Assembly: GCF_014805825.1 (NCBI RefSeq) | Contig: NZ_CP061941.1 | Location: 3,348,001-3,412,000, forward strand | Direction: 5' to 3' | Source: Marinomonas algicola | GTDB lineage: Bacteria > Pseudomonadota > Gammaproteobacteria > Pseudomonadales > Marinomonadaceae | DNA: 64,000 bases | The notes under the pieces: generated by a model | The model's input: the letters and a program-made list of their open reading frames with translations, nothing else | The model's database searches: none | Told to the model about the DNA's origin: nothing | Position numbers and translations under genes: made by a program | Shown: positions 35,819 to 44,608 of the stretch, one piece after another | How positions within the stretch are numbered: the stretch's first letter is position 1 | Layout: each line of letters opens with the position of its first letter

Positions 35819-37255
35819 TCAACCTACTGAGCCTTCAAGGCTGATTTCAAGTAACTTGCCTGCTTCGACGGCAAATTCCATTGGTAATTCTTTAAATACT
35901 TCTTTACAGAAGCCATTTACAATCATGGAAACGGCCTTTTCGGGCTCGATTCCGCGCTGACGACACAAAAACATTTGCTCGTCACTTACTTTAGAGGTTG
36001 TCGCTTCATGCTCAACAATCGCCGATGGATTGCGACTTTCCACATAAGGAAAAGTATGAGCACCACATTGATCACCGATTAACAATGAATCGCACTGAGT
36101 AAAATTACGTGCACCTTGAGCACCCGGATTCATTCTCACCAAGCCTCGATAACTATTATTACTACGCCCAGCAGAGATACCTTTTGAAATAATCGTCGAT
36201 TTGGTGTTTTTACCGATGTGTATCATTTTCGTCCCAGTATCGGCTTGCTGAGCACTTCGAGTTAATGCTACTGAGTAAAATTCACCAACACTGTTGTCAC
36301 CCTTCAAAATACAACTTGGGTATTTCCACGTAACAGCCGAACCCGTTTCCACTTGAGTCCAAGAAATTTTTGCACTCTCATGACAAATCCCGCGTTTTGT
36401 GACAAAGTTGTATATTCCTCCTTTGCCATTTTCATCGCCCGGATACCAATTTTGGACAGTTGAATATTTAATTTCCGCATTGTCCAATGCAACCAACTCA
36501 ACAACGGCCGCATGCAGCTGATTTTCATCTCGTTGAGGGGCCGTACAGCCTTCAAGGTAACTAACGTGACTGCCTTCATCGGCCACAATTAGCGTTCTTT
36601 CAAACTGCCCTGTATTTTGTTCATTAATTCGGAAATATGTAGAAAGCTCCATAGGGCAACGCGTACCTTTAGGAATGTACACAAATGAGCCATCCGTAAA
36701 TACAGCGCAATTCAGAGCCGCAAAATAGTTATCTTTTGTTGGGACCACTGCACCCAGGTATTTCTTCACTAAATCAGGAAAACGATGCACAGCTTCCGAA
36801 ATAGGGCAAAAAATCACGCCAGCGTCTTCTAGCTTTTCTCTAAAAGTGGTGACAACTGAAACCGAATCAAACACCGCATCAACAGCAATACCAGCAAGCA
36901 TTTGTTGCTCTATTAGAGGAATCCCTAACTTTTCATAAGTCCGAATCAACTCAGGGTCAACCTCATCAAGCGATTTAGGTTTATCCTTCATACTTTTCGG
37001 AGCTGAATAATAAGAAATAGATTGGAAATCAATTTTCGAATAGTTTATGTGAGCCCAATCTGGTTCATCCATTTCTAACCAAACGCGAAACGCTTTTAAA
37101 CGCCAATCAAGCATCCACTCTGGCTCACTTTTCATAGCCGAGATACGACGAATAATGTCTTCGTTTAACCCAGGCTCAAAGGTCTCTGATTCGATATCAG
37201 ACACAAAACCCGCTTCATATTCCCGTTCGAGCGCTTTGTCAATTTGTTCAGTCAT
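35819..37255 (-). CDS. sufB: Fe-S assembly scaffold SufB
   Basis: Core scaffold subunit of the SUF complex, 478 residues. The C-terminal region has the conserved GDQCGAHTFPYVE and EHEATTSKVSDEQMF segments, and the acceptor-site cysteines lie in the beta-helix core (for example in SYLEGCTAP). The ATG at 37255 is 70 bp after iscR. First structural gene of the IscR-regulated operon. Confidence 0.96.
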   Translation of the reverse strand: MTEQIDKALEREYEAGFVSDIESETFEPGLNEDIIRRISAMKSEPEWMLDWRLKAFRVWLEMDEPDWAHINYSKIDFQSISYYSAPKSMKDKPKSLDEVDPELIRTYEKLGIPLIEQQMLAGIAVDAVFDSVSVVTTFREKLEDAGVIFCPISEAVHRFPDLVKKYLGAVVPTKDNYFAALNCAVFTDGSFVYIPKGTRCPMELSTYFRINEQNTGQFERTLIVADEGSHVSYLEGCTAPQRDENQLHAAVVELVALDNAEIKYSTVQNWYPGDENGKGGIYNFVTKRGICHESAKISWTQVETGSAVTWKYPSCILKGDNSVGEFYSVALTRSAQQADTGTKMIHIGKNTKSTIISKGISAGRSNNSYRGLVRMNPGAQGARNFTQCDSLLIGDQCGAHTFPYVESRNPSAIVEHEATTSKVSDEQMFLCRQRGIEPEKAVSMIVNGFCKEVFKELPMEFAVEAGKLLEISLEGSVG

Positions 37256-37325
37256 AACATAAAACCCACTTTTTTAAATAGAACAAAAAGGTGTGTTGCC
37301 TATTTCATTTCTACTTTTATAAAAT

Positions 37326-37820
37326 CTAATTAATTATTGATGCATCAATCTTGTCTTTTAAAGACTCTTTCGAGTTTTTGTGCTGTTCATGATTCTGACG
37401 ATCTGCAACAATGCGCACATCTTGCCTCAAAACCAATTGCTCTAAACTTATCTGACTTAAGAAATCGTGAATTTGATCGCTTAAGTCACACCATAAATGA
37501 TGCGTCAGACACGTCGCACCAGATTGGCAGTCACTACGACCTTTACATCCAGTAGCGTCAACCGATTCATTTACAGCGTCTACAATTTGAGCGACAAAGA
37601 TTTCTTGGTTTGGGCGACTTAGTTGATAGCCGCCACCAGGACCTCGAACACTCGTTACTAAGCTTTGCTTGCGTAATTTTGCAAACAATTGCTCTAAGTA
37701 AGAAAGAGAAATGCCTTGTCGCTGAGAAATATCAGATAGAGAGACTGGACCACTATTGGTATGCAATGCAAGATCAAGCATTGCTGTTACCGCATATCGG
37801 CCTTTTGTTGTCAGGCGCAT
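37326..37820 (-). CDS. iscR: Fe-S cluster regulator IscR
   Basis: Rrf2-family repressor/activator that senses Fe-S status through a 2Fe-2S cluster. The winged helix is at about 1-65 (RLTTKGRYAVTAMLDLALH at the start). Cluster ligands C92, C98 and C104 with H107 occupy exactly the positions known from E. coli IscR. 164 residues. It leads the suf operon, and two abutting type 1 sites lie just upstream, so it should repress its own operon when holo (known for E. coli iscR; inferred here). Confidence 0.95.
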   Translation of the reverse strand: MRLTTKGRYAVTAMLDLALHTNSGPVSLSDISQRQGISLSYLEQLFAKLRKQSLVTSVRGPGGGYQLSRPNQEIFVAQIVDAVNESVDATGCKGRSDCQSGATCLTHHLWCDLSDQIHDFLSQISLEQLVLRQDVRIVADRQNHEQHKNSKESLKDKIDASIIN

Positions 37821-37860
37821 AGTTCATCCGCTAAGCAATTTAATAGTCGTCTATTCAATC

Positions 37861-37885
37861 AAAACCTACTATTTTAGTCAAGTAT
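37861..37885 (-). promoter_or_regulatory. IscR type 1 binding site, proximal
   Basis: On the minus strand this 25-bp stretch begins ATACTTGACTAAAATAGT and matches the type 1 pattern ATAnYYGACTRwwwYAGTmRR closely. It contains TTGACT, usable as the -35 hexamer, with a weak -10 (TTGAAT) 17 bp downstream. Bound IscR would block RNA polymerase. Confidence 0.8.
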
Positions 37886-37910
37886 ATAACCAACTAAAAC
37901 AGTAAGGTAT
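37886..37910 (-). promoter_or_regulatory. IscR type 1 binding site, distal
   Basis: Directly abuts the proximal site. On the minus strand it begins ATACCTTACTGTTTTAGT, with about three departures from the type 1 pattern. Two adjacent sites resemble the arrangement at E. coli iscR. Confidence 0.7.
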
Positions 37911-38165
37911 GCGGCCAAAAAACCAAATGTCATTCTTATGTCTATTTTACGAGCTGACACCATAAAACAAAACCCCTTAAAAGACAGAAAACAAAGGAAG
38001 TCTTTAATTAAAATACTTGGCAAATTCCTCCTTAAAAAATATCCATCTACTATACTTACCGAATAACGATCGTTTTCGAACAAAGCAAGTTTCTTCTTTT
38101 GCATAAGCTTTGAATAATCACTCTGAATAATTAGTCCCTGACACCCAAATATGAAGGAACCCTCT

Positions 38166-38702
38166 ATGGCCGATAAAAAAGCCAAAGCAAATACGGCTGA
38201 TGACACCTTAAACCTAGAACCCAAAAAAGGTTTCTTAAAGCGTTTTAAGACGCTCTTCCTTATATTAGGTGCGACCTGTACCGTTCTATTCTCCATTGGC
38301 GCCTCAATAGGAGCCACCCTTTACCTCACTCAAGACAACACATCATCTCAATCTAAAGGCAGAGAAATGCAAGAAAAAATAGCTGAATTAGAAACGAGAA
38401 TAGTCAAGCAGGACGCCTTATTAGCGACAGTCACAAGCAACACAGAAGAATTAAAAACTTATTTAAGGCACAGCAGTGCCAGCTCAATTAAAAATATAAT
38501 GCTAAATCAAGAGAAAAACATTCAATCATTTTTAATCATATTAAAAGCCAGTCTAAGAGATTTATCCATTATTGTAGGAAGAGAAGCAGATGATTGGCAA
38601 CGAGATTATGACACTCAGCTAACCATCGCCATACAGCAAAGCCAAAAAAGAGAGGAACTTTTAAAGCTATTGAAAACAGGCGAGCCACCAGCAAAACAAT
38701 AA
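38166..38702 (+). CDS. Single-pass membrane protein with coiled coil, function unknown
   Basis: 178 residues from the ATG at 38166, 9 bases after AAGGA; an ATG five codons earlier would bury that site. A basic, Lys-rich N terminus (1-28) is followed by one membrane helix at about 29-54. A heptad-like region (EMQEKIAELETRIVKQDALL, about 67-86) and a further amphipathic helical part complete it. The topology (N-in, C-out) suggests a periplasmic coiled-coil domain. I do not recognise the family. It is divergent from iscR, about 255 bp away, and ends at a bidirectional hairpin. No signal ties it to Fe-S metabolism except position. Confidence 0.7.
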   Translation: MADKKAKANTADDTLNLEPKKGFLKRFKTLFLILGATCTVLFSIGASIGATLYLTQDNTSSQSKGREMQEKIAELETRIVKQDALLATVTSNTEELKTYLRHSSASSIKNIMLNQEKNIQSFLIILKASLRDLSIIVGREADDWQRDYDTQLTIAIQQSQKREELLKLLKTGEPPAKQ

Positions 38703-38705
38703 AGC

Positions 38706-38740
38706 ACGATTGCCCATAAAATCGTCATGGGCAATCGCAC
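38706..38740. terminator. Bidirectional terminator between the membrane protein gene and fadH
   Basis: Ten-bp arms CGATTGCCCA (38708-38717) and TGGGCAATCG (38729-38738). Short T-rich flank on the minus strand (GCTTTA); convergent genes on both sides. Confidence 0.65.
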
Positions 38741-38764
38741 ATTAAACACTCTGCTGGTAAAGTG

Positions 38765-40783
38765 CTAGATTACCAAAGCTAGTTGAGTTCCTTGATGGAT
38801 CGCTCTTTTCGCATCCAGCTCTTTTGCCTGATCCGCACCGCCAATCAAGTGATAGGTTTTTTCCAATCCATTCACCAATACGGTGTTGGGATGTTGTCCT
38901 GCACAAATAACAACATGATCAACGTCTAAAGTGCATTGTTCGCCATTTATTAATAGATGCAAACCGGCATCATCAATTTTTTGATATTCACACCCTGAGT
39001 GCATTTTCACTCCTTTTTTTAGTAAATTAGCACGGTGGATCCAACCTGTTGTTTTGCCTAATTTACCGCCTACTTTAGCGTCTTTACGCTGTAATAAAAA
39101 TATTTCTCGACTTGGCTTTGTCATAATTACCTCTGACACAACACCGCCCCGAGCTTCCAGCGACATATCTACCCCCCACTCAGACATAAAAGCAGAAATA
39201 TCCTGACTAGACGATGGGCCTTTATGCAACAGGACTTCACTCAGATCAAAGCCAATGCCACCAGCACCAATAACAGCGACTTTATCTCCTACTTTAGCGC
39301 CCTGCATAACCTCCAAATAACTCAGTACTTTTGGGTGAGAAATACCCTCAATATCCGGTGAATTAGGGACTATGCCTGTGGCTAATATGATCTCATCAAA
39401 GTCACTGTTATTAAGACTATCAAGAGTCACTTTAGTATTGAGAGATAAGGTCACGCCGGATAATTCAATTTGACGAGCGTAATACCGTAATGTCTCATAG
39501 AACTCTTCTTTTCCAGGAATACGTTTCGCGATATTAAATTGGCCACCAATCTCACTAGATGCATCAAACAAGGTCACATCATGACCACGATTTGCCGCAT
39601 TAGTCGCAAAAGCCAATCCAGCGGGCCCTGCACCGACAACCGCGAGTTTTTTTCTCGTTTCTGTCGGCGTACTGATTAATTGGGTTTCATGGCAAGCCCT
39701 TGGGTTAACCAAACAGCTGGTAAGCTTTCCTGCAAAAACATGGTCTAAACAAGCCTGATTACAACCAATACATGTGTTAATTTCATCCGCTCTATTCTCT
39801 TGAGCTTTTATAACAAATTCAGGATCAGCTAAAAAAGGTCTGGCCATTGAGACCATATCAGCATCACCTCGAGCCAAAACTTCCTCAGCAACACTAGGCA
39901 TATTAATACGATTCGATGTAATTAACGGCACCGATAAGGCTTTGCGCATTCTGGCGGTTACCCAAGTAAATGCCGCTCTTGGCACACTCGTCGCTATTGT
40001 CGGAATTCGTGCCTCATGCCACCCGATTCCAGTATTAATAATTGAAACGCCTGCCGATTCTATTTCTTTTCCTAAGGCCACTATTTCCTCGAAAGAGCTT
40101 CCCCCTTCCACCAAATCTAGCATGGATAAACGATAGATAATAATGAAGTTTTTACCCACTTTTTGACGCACACGACGAACAATTTCTACAGGAAAGCGAA
40201 TGCGGTTCTCATACTCTCCTCCCCACGAATCCTGTCGATGATTCGTTCTTTGTGCAATAAATTGATTCAGCAAGTAGCCTTCTGACCCCATGATTTCAAC
40301 TCCGTCATAGCCCGCTTCTTGAGCAAGCACGGCGCTATTTTCAAAGGATTGTATTTGACTTTCTATTCCTTCTTCCGTCAGTTCTTTTGGGGTAAAAGGA
40401 TTAATAGGCGCTTTAATTGGTGACGGTGCAATCGCTTTTGGGTTATAGGCATAACGTCCAGTATGCAAGATTTGCATACAAATTTTACCGCCTTCTTGAT
40501 GTACGGCTTGAGTAATCTTTTTATGATTCTCAACATCTTTAGATGACACCATTAAAGCCGCCGATGCATGCACTCCTCCTTCAGAGTTGGGTCCAATACC
40601 ACCCGTTACAATGAGCCCAACGCCTCCACGAGCTCGCTCTGCGTAAAAAGCCGCCATACGCTCAAAACCTCCTTTCATCTCTTCTAATCCTAAATGCATA
40701 GAACCCATTAAGACGCGATTTTTTAACTGAGTAAAACCAAGGTCCAAGGGTTCAAAAAGATGAGGGTATTGGGAATGAGTCAT
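38765..40783 (-). CDS. fadH: 2,4-dienoyl-CoA reductase FadH
   Basis: Iron-sulfur flavoprotein that reduces 2,4-dienoyl-CoA from unsaturated fatty acids with NADPH. The old-yellow-enzyme barrel spans about 1-365. 4Fe-4S ligands follow in CIGCNQACLDHVF and LTSCLVNPRAC. FAD/NAD(P) domains come next, with GAGPAGLAFA and AVIGAGGIGFDL. At 672 residues it equals the E. coli enzyme in length. Related NADH:flavin oxidoreductases with the same layout cannot be fully excluded. Its promoter overlaps a palindrome probably bound by the divergent TetR protein. Confidence 0.87.
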   Translation of the reverse strand: MTHSQYPHLFEPLDLGFTQLKNRVLMGSMHLGLEEMKGGFERMAAFYAERARGGVGLIVTGGIGPNSEGGVHASAALMVSSKDVENHKKITQAVHQEGGKICMQILHTGRYAYNPKAIAPSPIKAPINPFTPKELTEEGIESQIQSFENSAVLAQEAGYDGVEIMGSEGYLLNQFIAQRTNHRQDSWGGEYENRIRFPVEIVRRVRQKVGKNFIIIYRLSMLDLVEGGSSFEEIVALGKEIESAGVSIINTGIGWHEARIPTIATSVPRAAFTWVTARMRKALSVPLITSNRINMPSVAEEVLARGDADMVSMARPFLADPEFVIKAQENRADEINTCIGCNQACLDHVFAGKLTSCLVNPRACHETQLISTPTETRKKLAVVGAGPAGLAFATNAANRGHDVTLFDASSEIGGQFNIAKRIPGKEEFYETLRYYARQIELSGVTLSLNTKVTLDSLNNSDFDEIILATGIVPNSPDIEGISHPKVLSYLEVMQGAKVGDKVAVIGAGGIGFDLSEVLLHKGPSSSQDISAFMSEWGVDMSLEARGGVVSEVIMTKPSREIFLLQRKDAKVGGKLGKTTGWIHRANLLKKGVKMHSGCEYQKIDDAGLHLLINGEQCTLDVDHVVICAGQHPNTVLVNGLEKTYHLIGGADQAKELDAKRAIHQGTQLALVI

Positions 40784-40817
40784 AGGGCTAATCTCTTTTT
40801 ATTTTAACGGATGACTT

Positions 40818-40849
40818 AAGTATAAAGAATCAAGTCTTGACACTGTCAA
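40818..40849 (-). promoter_or_regulatory. fadH promoter
   Basis: A perfect -35 TTGACA (40849-40844 on the minus strand) is inside the first palindrome. Downstream lie TTTATA at 17 bp and TATACT at 19 bp, either of which could be the -10. Confidence 0.6.
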
Positions 40850-40851
40850 GA
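40835..40851. promoter_or_regulatory. TetR operator O1
   Basis: Perfect 17-bp palindrome TCTTGACAcTGTCAAGA. It covers the -35 box of fadH. Its centre is 28 bp from that of the second palindrome. Confidence 0.75.
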
Positions 40852-40861
40852 TTAATGCGGA

Positions 40862-40880
40862 ATTTTGACGCCGTCAAGAT
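40862..40880. promoter_or_regulatory. TetR operator O2
   Basis: Near-perfect 19-bp palindrome ATTTTGACGcCGTCAAGAT sharing the TTGAC/GTCAA half-sites of O1. It covers the -35 box of the tetR promoter. Confidence 0.75.
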
Positions 40881-40893
40881 CAATTGATATATT
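40865..40893 (+). promoter_or_regulatory. tetR promoter, probably leaderless
   Basis: TTGACG (40865-40870), 17-bp spacer, TATATT (40888-40893). The expected start of transcription, about 7 bases later, is the A of the ATG at 40900. There is no ribosome site upstream of that ATG. Confidence 0.7.
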
Positions 40894-40899
40894 TACTCA

Positions 40900-41520
40900 A
40901 TGAAAAATATAAAAGCGACTTATCATCATGGCGATCTAAAGCAATCGCTCACTCTTGCCGCCACTCAACTTTTAAAAGAGGATGGTGTTGATGGACTCTC
41001 AATGCGTAAACTTGCAGATCGTGTTGGGGTTTCCAGAACAGCGCCTTATCATCACTTTAAGGATAAAACCGCATTACTGTGTTCAATTGCTGAGCAAGGT
41101 TTTCTATTACAAAATAAAAGTATTTCGGCATTTATCACCAACTTAGAACAAATTGACAGTTTGACGTTATTCAAAAATTACGTCTACACATACATACAAT
41201 TTGCAGAAGAACACAGTGAAACCTACGATTTAATGTTCGGTCGTGATATTTGGAAAGCAGACAACATTACGGAATCATTAAAACAAGAATCAAAAAACAG
41301 TTTTAAACTGTGGGTTCAATGGGTTGAAATTTTACAAAAAGATCAGGTGTTATCTAAAATCGATCCTCCATTGCGGGTAGGACAGGCGACATGGGCAACA
41401 CTCCATGGAATGTGCCGACTGCTTATAGATGGAATTTACCTTGAGAAGCAAGATCTTGAGGCAATGGCGGAAAGTGCCATTACCTTACTGACACAAAAGC
41501 ATCATATTAATGTCTCTTGA
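40900..41520 (+). CDS. TetR/AcrR family regulator of the divergent fadH gene
   Basis: 206-residue repressor. The helix-turn-helix is at about 25-65 (GLSMRKLADRVGVSRTAPYHHF). The C-terminal half fits the WHG ligand-binding type. No ribosome site precedes the ATG, and the promoter predicts that the mRNA begins at or next to it. The two palindromes in the 116-bp divergent region, each over one promoter, suggest that it represses both itself and fadH. An acyl-CoA or fatty acid ligand would fit (inference). Its 3' end overlaps the opposing EamA gene by 19 bp. Confidence 0.87.
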   Translation: MKNIKATYHHGDLKQSLTLAATQLLKEDGVDGLSMRKLADRVGVSRTAPYHHFKDKTALLCSIAEQGFLLQNKSISAFITNLEQIDSLTLFKNYVYTYIQFAEEHSETYDLMFGRDIWKADNITESLKQESKNSFKLWVQWVEILQKDQVLSKIDPPLRVGQATWATLHGMCRLLIDGIYLEKQDLEAMAESAITLLTQKHHINVS

Positions 41521-42380
41521 GCTAACAATAAGCGTCTTTTCTTATTGTCCCTGTGACTAATATACGCTAATGGTGTAATAATAAAGAAGGCACCAATACC
41601 AACAAACAGATCCACATTTTCATCAAATAATAACCATCCAAGAATCATCGCAAAAATGAGTCCAGAGTATTCCGCACTAGCAATCTCACTGGAAGCCACG
41701 AAACGGTAAGCTAACAGGCAAGACATTCCATAAATAATCGAGCATATTGATGAGGCCATTGCAAAACGGACTAAAGACCAATTCCAATCCGCACCCTCAA
41801 ACAATGCTAAACCGCCAGCAAAAGGCAAAGCACAAAGATGAGTTAGCAACATGCCATGAAATAAAGACTGTCCTTTAGGAAGCTTTCGAATCAGCAAACT
41901 ACTTGCCGCCAGCCCAACAGCAAATAGCAAAGCACTGATCATCCCAATATTCATTACTGTCGGTCTCAAAATAATCAGAATCCCAATAAACCCTAACACC
42001 GCGGCAAAAATAATCGTACTAGATAACTTCTCCTTATACACTACAGCCGCTAGTAGGGTGATTAATAATGGAGCCGTATAGAATACGGCGTTAGCCGTCG
42101 CTAAAGGGAGCTTAGCTAAAGACATGACTAATAAGATTGTCGTTATGACCCAAAGACAGCCTCGGGTAAAATGCAGTTTCACACCTTCTAACGGATTTGA
42201 CCAATCCACCTGCCCGATAAAGGGCAACAAGCAAAGCAACATGCAAACACAACGCATAAAAGTAAATTGAAAAATAGGGACATCAGCCCCCGCCATCTTG
42301 ATGAAAGCATCGCAGAAGGTCGCGGCAAAATTGCCAAGTATTAATAATAATATTGCACTGCTTGCCGTTTTTCCTGACAT
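41502..42380 (-). CDS. EamA/DMT family transporter
   Basis: Inner-membrane exporter of the drug/metabolite superfamily with about ten membrane segments in two EamA repeats, 292 residues. The ATG at 42380 (MSGKTASSAILLL) has an excellent GGAGGGGTGT ribosome site directly upstream, so the longer frame to 42461 is not used. The divergent LysR gene starts 112 bp away and probably controls it. Its substrate is unknown. Confidence 0.85.
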   Translation of the reverse strand: MSGKTASSAILLLILGNFAATFCDAFIKMAGADVPIFQFTFMRCVCMLLCLLPFIGQVDWSNPLEGVKLHFTRGCLWVITTILLVMSLAKLPLATANAVFYTAPLLITLLAAVVYKEKLSSTIIFAAVLGFIGILIILRPTVMNIGMISALLFAVGLAASSLLIRKLPKGQSLFHGMLLTHLCALPFAGGLALFEGADWNWSLVRFAMASSICSIIYGMSCLLAYRFVASSEIASAEYSGLIFAMILGWLLFDENVDLFVGIGAFFIITPLAYISHRDNKKRRLLLAQETLI

Positions 42381-42491
42381 ACACCCCTCCACACCAATAA
42401 AATACGTATTGATGGAGAGTATAAAGCTCGAAAAACATAAAATATAATGATAAAAATACACTTACTATTAATTTTTTAGATACTAAGCCTT

Positions 42492-43445
42492 ATGTCTTTA
42501 CCCCCCCTGAAATCCTTGCCAATATTTGAAGCTGTTGCTCGATTAAACAGCTTTTCTAAAGCAGCAGAAGAACTCCATATAACTCAAAGCGCCATATCCC
42601 ATCAAATTAAGATGTTAGAAAATTATCTGGGGGAAAGTTTGTTTATTAGACAAGGAAGACACCTTAGAATGACAGAGGAAGGAAAGGTGTACCTAGACAG
42701 TATTAGCACCTCCTTGGAACTCATTAGTCGCGCCAGTAACCAGATAAAAGGGCAAGAACAAACTCACATCCGCTTGGCATTATACAGTTCATTTGCGGTC
42801 TCATGGTTGATCCCTCGCTTAAATGATTTTAAAAGACTTTATCCACACTTAGACCTTTCTATTGAAATGACGCACTTTACACCTGAATTGTCCGATCGAG
42901 TTGCCGATTGTTTTATTACCACGGGAGAGCCGAAAAGAGGGTTTAGCTTTGATACTTTATATGAAGAACGCTTATTTCCAGCCTGTAGTCCGGCTCTCTT
43001 TGCTCAAATCCAAGCCGATTTAGGCACCAATGACATAAACAAAATTAAAACGCTATTAACAGATAACCCATTGCTTTTACTAAAATACCCTCTGATTACC
43101 ACTCACAGTATATATAAAGGTTATACCATAGAGTGGAATTTATGGTTTCAAGAACAAGGTCTAGAACTCCCTAGTGACGTCAGATTACAAAAATTCAGTC
43201 ACTTACTACTCGCCTATGAAGCCGCTAAGCACAATCAAGGAATTACACTTATTAATGACTACATGCTGAAAGCACCTTCGACTGAAGGCAGCTTAATTGC
43301 ATTGCCCATACATTCCCTTAGGACTAATGATAAATTTAGTTTTGTTTACAAAACCAGTCGACGAAATGAATTAGGCATAATGCAGCTTAAGCAATGGATA
43401 CAACAACAAAGTAAACACCTTCAGTGGCAACCTTATATAAAATAA
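42492..43445 (+). CDS. LysR family transcriptional regulator
   Basis: 317 residues. The N-terminal winged helix (SFSKAAEELHITQSAISHQIK, about 20-38) and a periplasmic-binding-like effector domain resemble the GcvA group. It is divergent from the EamA exporter, the classic arrangement for a LysR regulator and its target. No typical ribosome site is seen before the ATG at 42492. The di-heme peroxidase gene follows 46 bp later on the same strand and may be read from the same transcript. Confidence 0.88.
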   Translation: MSLPPLKSLPIFEAVARLNSFSKAAEELHITQSAISHQIKMLENYLGESLFIRQGRHLRMTEEGKVYLDSISTSLELISRASNQIKGQEQTHIRLALYSSFAVSWLIPRLNDFKRLYPHLDLSIEMTHFTPELSDRVADCFITTGEPKRGFSFDTLYEERLFPACSPALFAQIQADLGTNDINKIKTLLTDNPLLLLKYPLITTHSIYKGYTIEWNLWFQEQGLELPSDVRLQKFSHLLLAYEAAKHNQGITLINDYMLKAPSTEGSLIALPIHSLRTNDKFSFVYKTSRRNELGIMQLKQWIQQQSKHLQWQPYIK

Positions 43446-43491
43446 AGAAACATGTTATAAATAAAATCGATAGACGAAAAGAGCATAATAT

Positions 43492-44607
43492 ATGGATTAT
43501 TTTATAGCGTTTTATTCTCTACAACTCAAAAAAACCAATCTTATATTGTTTTTTGTTTTATTGACTGGCTGTTCTTTTGCTTTTTCTAAAGAATATGACT
43601 GGTCACTGCCTAAATGGCTTTCACCTCCGCTAGCACCGTTAGAGAATCCTATGAGCGATGAAAAAGTCGCATTAGGAAAACGACTTTTCTATGATGCAAA
43701 CTTATCTGGACTTGGCTATATGTCTTGCTCCTCTTGCCATATTTTAGATAAAAGTTTCACAGATGAACGAGGAAAAGCGGTCGGAATAAAAGGTGATATC
43801 CATTTAAGAGGATCTATGCCTCTTATCAACTTAGCATATTTATCAACGCTAAATTGGGCTGACCCACATACAACTCAACTTGAGCAGCAAGCACTTATTC
43901 CTTTATTTGGTCATAATCCTATTATCGAAATGGCCGTTAAAGGTCACGAAGAAAACGTATTACTTTTCTTACAACGAGATCCCATTTACCCAAATATGTT
44001 CAAAAAAGCATTTGGAGAGAACTCCGATATTGATTTCTCTAATATCACCAAGGCTCTAGCTTCTTTTCAAAGAACCTTAATTTCTTACCAATCGCCTTTC
44101 GACCAATATTATTATGAAGGAGATAAAACCGCCTTATCGTCTGCAGCAATTAGAGGGCTTGATTTATTTTTAAGCGACCTAACGGGTTGCAGCTCTTGCC
44201 ACACATTACCTCATTTCACAGACGCTACAGAAGGTGCGCTTTTCCATAATACAGGGCTATATAATATGGATGAAAAAGGAGCCTACCCGACCAACAACCA
44301 AGGACTTTACGAACACACAAAAGAACCGCACGACAAAGGTAAATTCCGCACTCCCACGTTACGAAACATTGCACTCACCGCACCCTATATGCACGACGGG
44401 TCAGTGCTAACGTTAGAAGACACAATTAAGAATTATATGGCGGGCAGTCGTGCAACATTACAAGGAAATCCATCTCCTTTACTTTCAAAAAAAATTAAAC
44501 CTTTTACCCTCACACAGCAACAGCAAAACGATTTAATCACCTTTTTACAAAGTCTCACAGATCAACATTTTATTACCAATAATCAATTTGCCTCACCTTT
44601 TAAGTAG
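43492..44607 (+). CDS. Di-heme cytochrome c peroxidase family protein (MauG/CcpA type)
   Basis: 371 residues with two CxxCH heme sites: C79-C82-H83 (SCSSCH) and C233-C236-H237 (GCSSCH). The segment FRTPTLRNIALTAPYMHDG near 285-303 is characteristic of the family. The N terminus has a hydrophobic signal with a possible lipobox LTGC near residue 27, so the protein may be a periplasmic lipoprotein. It probably reduces peroxide or oxidises a partner; the large subgroup makes the exact role uncertain. It follows the LysR gene by 46 bp. Confidence 0.87.
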   Translation: MDYFIAFYSLQLKKTNLILFFVLLTGCSFAFSKEYDWSLPKWLSPPLAPLENPMSDEKVALGKRLFYDANLSGLGYMSCSSCHILDKSFTDERGKAVGIKGDIHLRGSMPLINLAYLSTLNWADPHTTQLEQQALIPLFGHNPIIEMAVKGHEENVLLFLQRDPIYPNMFKKAFGENSDIDFSNITKALASFQRTLISYQSPFDQYYYEGDKTALSSAAIRGLDLFLSDLTGCSSCHTLPHFTDATEGALFHNTGLYNMDEKGAYPTNNQGLYEHTKEPHDKGKFRTPTLRNIALTAPYMHDGSVLTLEDTIKNYMAGSRATLQGNPSPLLSKKIKPFTLTQQQQNDLITFLQSLTDQHFITNNQFASPFK

Positions 44608-44608
44608 T

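Noticed and set aside
37874..38317. 147-codon minus-strand frame upstream of iscR
   Set aside because: It overlaps both IscR sites and the start of the plus-strand membrane protein gene, has no ribosome site and shows no family; a shadow frame.
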